A DNA stretch of 45,545 bases from an uncultured Actinomycetes bacterium (lineage in GTDB: Bacteria; Actinomycetota; Acidimicrobiia; Acidimicrobiales; RAAP-2): assembly GCA_903848885.1 (NCBI GenBank), contig CAINHL010000034.1, positions 1-45,545 on the forward strand, in the 5' to 3' direction. Each line of letters begins with the position of its first letter. The stretch's first letter is position 1. The notes beneath the pieces were generated by a model, which did no database searches, was not told the origin of the DNA, and saw only the letters and a program-made list of their open reading frames with translations. This document shows, piece after piece, positions 41,589 through 45,545 of the stretch. A program made the translations under genes and the position numbers.

Positions 41589-41672
41589 TTAGCCGCGACC
41601 GCAGTTCGGCTTCTTACCGTGGTTGGCTTTTTTCTTGGCGCGTAACTTGCGCTTCACGGTCCGCTTTGACAT
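41589..41672 (-). CDS. Small ribosomal protein bL37-like (27 aa)
   Basis: A 28-codon frame encodes a 27-aa highly basic peptide starting MSKRTVKRKLRAKKK and ending KANHGKKPNCGRG. The KANHGKxPN block matches bL37, the mini-protein found in the mycobacterial 50S subunit, and the length is right. It would bind 23S rRNA. TAACAT lies 8 nt before the ATG, consistent with a leaderless transcript, and rsmI is divergent from it. It ends just after the convergent GDPD stop. The gene is easily missed because of its size. Confidence 0.85.
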   Translation of the reverse strand: MSKRTVKRKLRAKKKANHGKKPNCGRG

Positions 41673-41680
41673 AGGTGACA

Positions 41681-41686
41681 ATGTTA
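41681..41686 (-). promoter_or_regulatory. -10 element (TAACAT), bL37 gene
   Basis: The minus-strand TAACAT ends 8 nt before ATG 41672, with no ribosome binding site. Confidence 0.5.
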
Positions 41687-41725
41687 GTGGGAAAGTATCA
41701 CGTAATGCCAAACGAAGGAGTTGAC

Positions 41726-42577
41726 GTGGAAAACAGCGGTGAACTCATTCTCGTGGCTACCCCTATTGGGAATCTTTCGGACGCCAGTCTGCGCATGATT
41801 GAGACCCTCAAAGAAGCCGACGTCGTCTACTGCGAAGACACCCGTCATTCGCGCACCCTGCTGCGCGCTCACCAGATCTCGGCCGCGGGACGTCTGGAAT
41901 CACTGCACGAACACAACGAAGTGGCCCTCTGCGACGTGGTGATCGAACGAGTTCGACGGGGAGAACGAGTGGCCCTCATTACCGACGCGGGGACCCCTGG
42001 CGTGAGTGACCCTGGTTACAAAGTCACCGCCGCGGTGGCCGCGGCGGGCCTACGGGTGACCACAATTCCCGGACCATCGGCCGTGATCGCCGCGCTCAGC
42101 GTGAGTGGTCTGCCGACCGATCGCTTCGTGATGGAGGGCTTCATACCACGCAAAGCCTCCGAGCGAGATGAGCTGTGGGCTCGACTCACCCTCGAGCCCA
42201 GAACCATCATCATGTTCGAATCACCCCAACGTATCGGGAGCTCTCTGATCTCGATGGCACAGGCGTGGGGTGATCGGCGCGTGGTGGTAGCCCGTGAATT
42301 AACCAAGATGCATGAAGAGGTGGTCCGAGGAACTGTCAGCGAACTCGCGCGCCGCTTTTCCGAACAGGACACGCGTGGCGAAATCGTGGTGGTGCTCGAA
42401 GGGGCGGCGGATCGTCCGGCAGCCGATGACGAGACATTGCGCAGTGCTCTTCGCGACGAGTTGGGGAGCGGGCGCTCCTTGCGTGATGCCGCTCGCTCGG
42501 TCGCGGAGTTGTACGAAGTGGCCAACCGGAGGGCCTACGACCTTGCCTTGGAAATTCGCTCGTCGAAGGACGTCTAA
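41726..42577 (+). CDS. rsmI: 16S rRNA (cytidine(1402)-2'-O)-methyltransferase RsmI
   Basis: This 283-aa SAM enzyme 2'-O-methylates C1402 in the ribosomal P site. GELILVATPIGNLSDASLRMIETL, then VYCEDTRHSRTLL, ITDAGTPGVSDPGY and IMFESPQRI are the hallmark tetrapyrrole-methylase-fold blocks of RsmI. GTG 41726 is chosen because AAGGAG lies 5 nt upstream and homologues begin here; a longer frame from 41675 runs through the divergent bL37 promoter. It sits 17 bp before metG. Confidence 0.95.
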   Translation: MENSGELILVATPIGNLSDASLRMIETLKEADVVYCEDTRHSRTLLRAHQISAAGRLESLHEHNEVALCDVVIERVRRGERVALITDAGTPGVSDPGYKVTAAVAAAGLRVTTIPGPSAVIAALSVSGLPTDRFVMEGFIPRKASERDELWARLTLEPRTIIMFESPQRIGSSLISMAQAWGDRRVVVARELTKMHEEVVRGTVSELARRFSEQDTRGEIVVVLEGAADRPAADDETLRSALRDELGSGRSLRDAARSVAELYEVANRRAYDLALEIRSSKDV

Positions 42578-42582
42578 GTAAC

Positions 42583-42588
42583 TAGCCT
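42583..42588 (+). promoter_or_regulatory. -10 element (TAGCCT), metG
   Basis: TAGCCT ends 6 nt before GTG 42595, within the 17-bp gap after rsmI, so metG may have a leaderless transcript of its own. Confidence 0.55.
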
Positions 42589-42594
42589 GATGGG

Positions 42595-44121
42595 GTGGCT
42601 CGCTTCTACATCACCACTCCTATCTATTACGCCAACGATGCCCCGCACGTCGGGAGCGCCTATTCAACGGTGAATGCAGATGCCCTGGCGCGCTGGCACC
42701 GCTTGAACGGTGACCAGGTGAAATTTGTAACCGGCACCGACGAACACGGACAGAAAGTGGCCGACGCCGCTGCCGCACGCGGGGTGTCACCCTTAGAGTG
42801 GACCACTTCGACCTCGCAGCGTTTTCGTGACGCGTGGGACGAAATCGGCATTAGCTATGACGACTTCATTCGCACGACCGAACCACGGCACCGGGACACC
42901 GTCCAGAAATTCTTGTCCACGATTTACGACAATGGCTACATCTTCAAAGACGTCTATTCCGGTTTATATTGCGTGAGTTGTGAGGACTACTTCACCGAGG
43001 AAGCCAGTAATCAGGGCAACTGCCCGATTCATCACAAGGCCTTGACGCACATGGAAGAAGAAAACTGGTTCTTCCGTCTCAGCGCCTTCGAGGAACGCCT
43101 CCTGACCTATTACGAAGAACACCCGGGCTTCGTTACCCCCGCGACCAAGCGCAACGAAGCACTGGCGTTTATTCGCGGTGGTTTGAAGGACATTTCCATC
43201 ACGCGTTCCTCCATTCAGTGGGGAGTCGAAGTTCCCTGGGACCCGAAGCACGTCTTTTACGTGTGGTACGACGCACTGATCAATTACCTCACCGCCCTGG
43301 GTTACGGGCGTGAGGGTGACGAGACTGCGGAGTGGTGGCCTCATTCGCACCACCTCATTGGCAAGGAAATCATTCGCTTTCACTGCGTGTGGTGGCCCGC
43401 GATGTGCATGGCGGCGGGTATGGAGCCACCCTCGCACGTCCAAGTACACGGCTGGCTGTTAATCGGTGGACAAAAGTTGGGTAAATCCATGGCCCACGAC
43501 GGTGGACTGAAGTTGACCGATATCGCACCGGTCACTTTGACCGACCAATACGGCGTTGACCCCATTCGCTACTACCTGGTTCGCGACACGGCGCTGGGTA
43601 ACGACGGTGAGTTTTCCCTCGAGGGAATCGTCGCGCGGTACAACACCGATTTGGCGAACAATCTCGGCAACCTCGTGGCGCGGGTGGCCACCGTGGTGGG
43701 TTCGAAGTGCGGGGGAGTGAGCCCGGCCCCTTCACCGGCAAGTTCGCTCGCGGGGGACGCGAGTGAAGCCGTAGCCACCGCTACGGCTGCGTGGCAGAAC
43801 TTTGCGCCTCACGCGGCTCTCGAAGCTACGTGGAAACTCATTGGCGCGGCGAATGCCTACCTCGAAACCTGGGCACCGTGGAAGATGGAAGCCGGTCCCG
43901 AGGTCGACATCGTCATGGGCGACGCGTTGGAAGTCATTCGTCACGTGGTCATCATGATTTCTCCGGTAATGCCCAGCACGGCAGCTGAAATTTGGCGGCG
44001 TATTGGTTTGACGGAAATTGACGGGGCTCGTTGGTCGGACTTGGGTTGGGGCCGCTATCCAAAAGGTCGCGACGTGGTGAAGGGGGATCCACTCTTTCCG
44101 AGAATTTCGAGTGACTCGTGA
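42595..44121 (+). CDS. metG: Methionine--tRNA ligase MetG
   Basis: This 508-aa class I aminoacyl-tRNA synthetase charges initiator and elongator tRNA-Met. The HIGH-type motif is HVGS (18-21). The zinc knuckle has Cys126, Cys129, Cys143 and probably His146 (CVSC...CPIH). The KMSKS motif appears as KLGKS (294-298), which keeps both lysines. WYDALINYLTALGY and RDTALGNDGEFS are standard. The protein lacks the C-terminal EMAP-like dimerisation domain. It starts at GTG 42595, fixed by the -10 element, and is coupled to tatD through GTGA. Confidence 0.95.
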   Translation: MARFYITTPIYYANDAPHVGSAYSTVNADALARWHRLNGDQVKFVTGTDEHGQKVADAAAARGVSPLEWTTSTSQRFRDAWDEIGISYDDFIRTTEPRHRDTVQKFLSTIYDNGYIFKDVYSGLYCVSCEDYFTEEASNQGNCPIHHKALTHMEEENWFFRLSAFEERLLTYYEEHPGFVTPATKRNEALAFIRGGLKDISITRSSIQWGVEVPWDPKHVFYVWYDALINYLTALGYGREGDETAEWWPHSHHLIGKEIIRFHCVWWPAMCMAAGMEPPSHVQVHGWLLIGGQKLGKSMAHDGGLKLTDIAPVTLTDQYGVDPIRYYLVRDTALGNDGEFSLEGIVARYNTDLANNLGNLVARVATVVGSKCGGVSPAPSPASSLAGDASEAVATATAAWQNFAPHAALEATWKLIGAANAYLETWAPWKMEAGPEVDIVMGDALEVIRHVVIMISPVMPSTAAEIWRRIGLTEIDGARWSDLGWGRYPKGRDVVKGDPLFPRISSDS

Positions 44122-44909
44122 GGGGCTGGACCGACGCGCACGCCCATTTGCAAGATCGCTATCTCGGGGACCCCGCCGCATCCGCTGACGTAGCAGCCAC
44201 CTTGGAACGAGCTCTTGCCGCGGGCGTGGATCGGGTCGTGGTGGTCGGCTGTGACCTCGTCACGAGTCACGAAGCCCTCGCTCTTGCGAGTGATCTCAGC
44301 GGAGCGGTCGAAATCTATGCCACGGTGGGCCTCCACCCGCACGACGCCGTGCAAGCAATAGAGCCCATTTTGGAATTAGCCCGCATTGGGCACCCGTCGC
44401 TCGTTGGTATTGGGGAATGCGGACTGGACTATTACTACGAGCATTCCCCCCGAGCGACGCAACGCCAGGCCTTCGCCACGCAGATTTCCCTGGCAAAGGA
44501 GCTGGACCTCGCTCTGGTTATCCACGCCCGTGACGCCTGGGAGGACCTCTGGGCGGTGATGGAGAGCGAAGGTATCCCTGAGCGGACGGTGATTCACTGT
44601 TTCACCGGTGGTGCCGCCGAAGCCGAGCGCTGTCTGGAGATCGGTGCCGATATCTCCATTTCGGGGGTGGTCACCTTCAAAAACGCCACCAATGTGCGTG
44701 AAGCGCTCGCTCATATTCCGCTGTCGCGCCTACATGTCGAAACGGACAGCCCCTTTTTGGCACCCGTGCCGCACCGGGGAGCGACCAACGAGCCGGCCTG
44801 GGTCAGCGTGGTGGGTGACTTCGTGGCGCGGACGCTCGAAATGGACGTGGAGGTCCTCCGCCGAACCACGGTGGAAAACACGGCGCGGTTGTTTCGGCTA
44901 CCCGCTTAA
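44118..44909 (+). CDS. tatD: TatD family deoxyribonuclease/hydrolase
   Basis: This 263-aa metal-dependent hydrolase of the amidohydrolase-like TIM barrel has all expected ligands: TDAHAHLQD (two His), GIGECGLDYYY (Glu), LVIHARDAWED (His), VIHCFTGG (His) and HVETDSPFLAP (Asp). Family members are 3'-5' DNases acting in DNA repair or fragmentation. GTG 44118 overlaps the metG stop by four bases. The order metG-tatD followed by a wall-acting protein is conserved in actinobacteria, usually with ksgA next (outside this window). Confidence 0.95.
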   Translation: MRGWTDAHAHLQDRYLGDPAASADVAATLERALAAGVDRVVVVGCDLVTSHEALALASDLSGAVEIYATVGLHPHDAVQAIEPILELARIGHPSLVGIGECGLDYYYEHSPRATQRQAFATQISLAKELDLALVIHARDAWEDLWAVMESEGIPERTVIHCFTGGAAEAERCLEIGADISISGVVTFKNATNVREALAHIPLSRLHVETDSPFLAPVPHRGATNEPAWVSVVGDFVARTLEMDVEVLRRTTVENTARLFRLPA

Positions 44910-44982
44910 AAACTTCTTTTATCAGGTAATTTAGTTTCCCCTTTCCCTCCATTTGCCCTCTCGGGGTATCCCGCCTAGCGTT

Positions 44983-45545
44983 GTGAGCGGCCCCGACCCC
45001 GTCGTGGAGCAGTCCCCGGAGAAGGGTGGAGTTCTGAGGACACAACAATTCCAAAGCTGGCGCCGACTGTTTTTGGTCGCCGTAATGGCCGTGACCCCAC
45101 TCGTCGTGTTGGCGGTGACGCGTCAGGCAGACGCCGCCCCACGGCAGAAATCAGTCGCTGCTCCGGTGATGCACCGCACCACGACCACCATCACCCCATT
45201 CGTTGAGGTTCCTCGACCCGTCACGACCGTTCCGGTACGGGCGAATGCCCTCCGTCCGCGGAGTGTTCCGGTCCGCCCTGTCGTGGTTCACCACCCACTC
45301 CCCGTCCGCAAGCCTCCGACGCCGCCGGTCACCACCCCGCCGGTCACCACCCCTCCTGTGACTACCCCACCCGTGACGACCCCACCAACGACCGCGGCGC
45401 CCCGCCCGCACCGCACTGGCCGGGCCACGTGGTACAGCCGACGACCTGGCCTGTGTGCCGTGTCCTATCTGCCGCGGGGAACGCGTATTTGGGTCCGCGA
45501 TCTCGCCACGGGGGCGACCATCACCTGCGTGGTTAATGACACCGA
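44983..45545 (+). CDS. Secreted DPBB/RlpA-like cell wall protein (3' partial)
   Basis: The gene runs off the right edge. The visible 187 codons give a short cytoplasmic tail, one signal-anchor helix (RRLFLVAVMAVTPLVVLAV), and a Pro/Thr/Val-rich linker with four PPVTT repeats. A double-psi beta-barrel follows, beginning GRATWYSRRPGLCAVSYLPRGTRIWVRDL and continuing to CVVNDT. This is the RlpA-like/resuscitation-factor-associated fold acting on peptidoglycan outside the membrane. In many actinobacteria this slot after tatD holds rpfB or an RlpA-like gene. The start is unclear: GTG 44983, GTG 45004 or CTG 45034 (GGTGGAG upstream) are possible; TAGCGT at 44976-44981 would favour the later ones. 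Confidence 0.8.
   Translation, partial: MSGPDPVVEQSPEKGGVLRTQQFQSWRRLFLVAVMAVTPLVVLAVTRQADAAPRQKSVAAPVMHRTTTTITPFVEVPRPVTTVPVRANALRPRSVPVRPVVVHHPLPVRKPPTPPVTTPPVTTPPVTTPPVTTPPTTAAPRPHRTGRATWYSRRPGLCAVSYLPRGTRIWVRDLATGATITCVVNDT
45322..45381 (+). repeat. Four 15-bp tandem repeats encoding PPVTT
   Basis: Four consecutive 15-bp units encode Pro-Pro-Val-Thr-Thr in the linker of the DPBB protein, and a partial PPTT follows. Units 1 and 2 are identical in DNA (CCGCCGGTCACCACC); units 3 and 4 differ at third positions, indicating selection at the protein level. Confidence 0.9.

Noticed and set aside
1-45545. CRISPR arrays, insertion sequences, phage genes, toxin-antitoxin or defence modules
   Set aside because: I looked for regularly spaced repeats, transposase or integrase motifs and defence domains on both strands and saw none.

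Overview
The window looks like a chromosomal segment of a moderately G+C-rich actinobacterium, most likely of the class Acidimicrobiia. That placement is inferred from several things: a bL37-type mini ribosomal protein, an EthA-like Baeyer-Villiger monooxygenase, a CYP125/124-like P450, DUF3817, a two-gene M1 aminopeptidase tandem, the rsmI/metG/tatD/RlpA-like gene order, and many apparently leaderless genes. There is no rRNA, CRISPR array, transposase or integrase.

Positions 1-8993 are a visibly more A+T-rich surface-glycan locus. It holds a large polytopic membrane protein (DUF2206-like), four family-2 glycosyltransferases, a GNAT-like unknown, and a MOP-superfamily flippase at its right end. 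A tRNA-Arg(CCT) gene lies just beyond it (9145-9216). Then come a small Cys-rich protein, a cytoplasmic GH29 alpha-L-fucosidase, and a divergent 1118-aa secreted clan-SB peptidase. That peptidase carries sedolisin-type (S53) rather than subtilisin-type active-site residues.

Positions 14.7-19.1 kb hold a 51-aa zinc-ribbon gene and a pstSCAB phosphate-uptake operon. The operon is preceded by 11-nt-phased PHO-box-like repeats, and a perfect 15-bp hairpin lies at the pstS/pstC junction. From 19.2 to 27 kb the genes are metabolic and tightly packed: amidase and GNAT, beta-carbonic anhydrase, an AhpD-like protein, BrkB/YihY, a P450, a NifU-domain protein, an MFS exporter and an acyl-CoA dehydrogenase.

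Positions 27.1-30.3 kb are a translationally coupled trio: GT4 glycosyltransferase, SAM methyltransferase and alpha/alpha-barrel protein. Facing it on the minus strand (38.1-30.3 kb) are two tandem M1 aminopeptidases, a UPF0016 cation transporter, a methyltransferase and the EthA-like monooxygenase. The last part (38.1 kb to the end) holds a PfkB kinase, CtaG, a SURF1-like small membrane protein, DUF3817, a GDPD, bL37, rsmI, metG, tatD and a DPBB/RlpA-like wall protein cut by the right edge.

Two layout rules recur. First, start codons often sit 6-8 nt after a TAnnnT hexamer, frequently TAGGCT or TAGCCT, which implies leaderless mRNAs. Second, convergent genes repeatedly share exactly four bases (CTAG or CTAA), so their stop codons overlap tail to tail.
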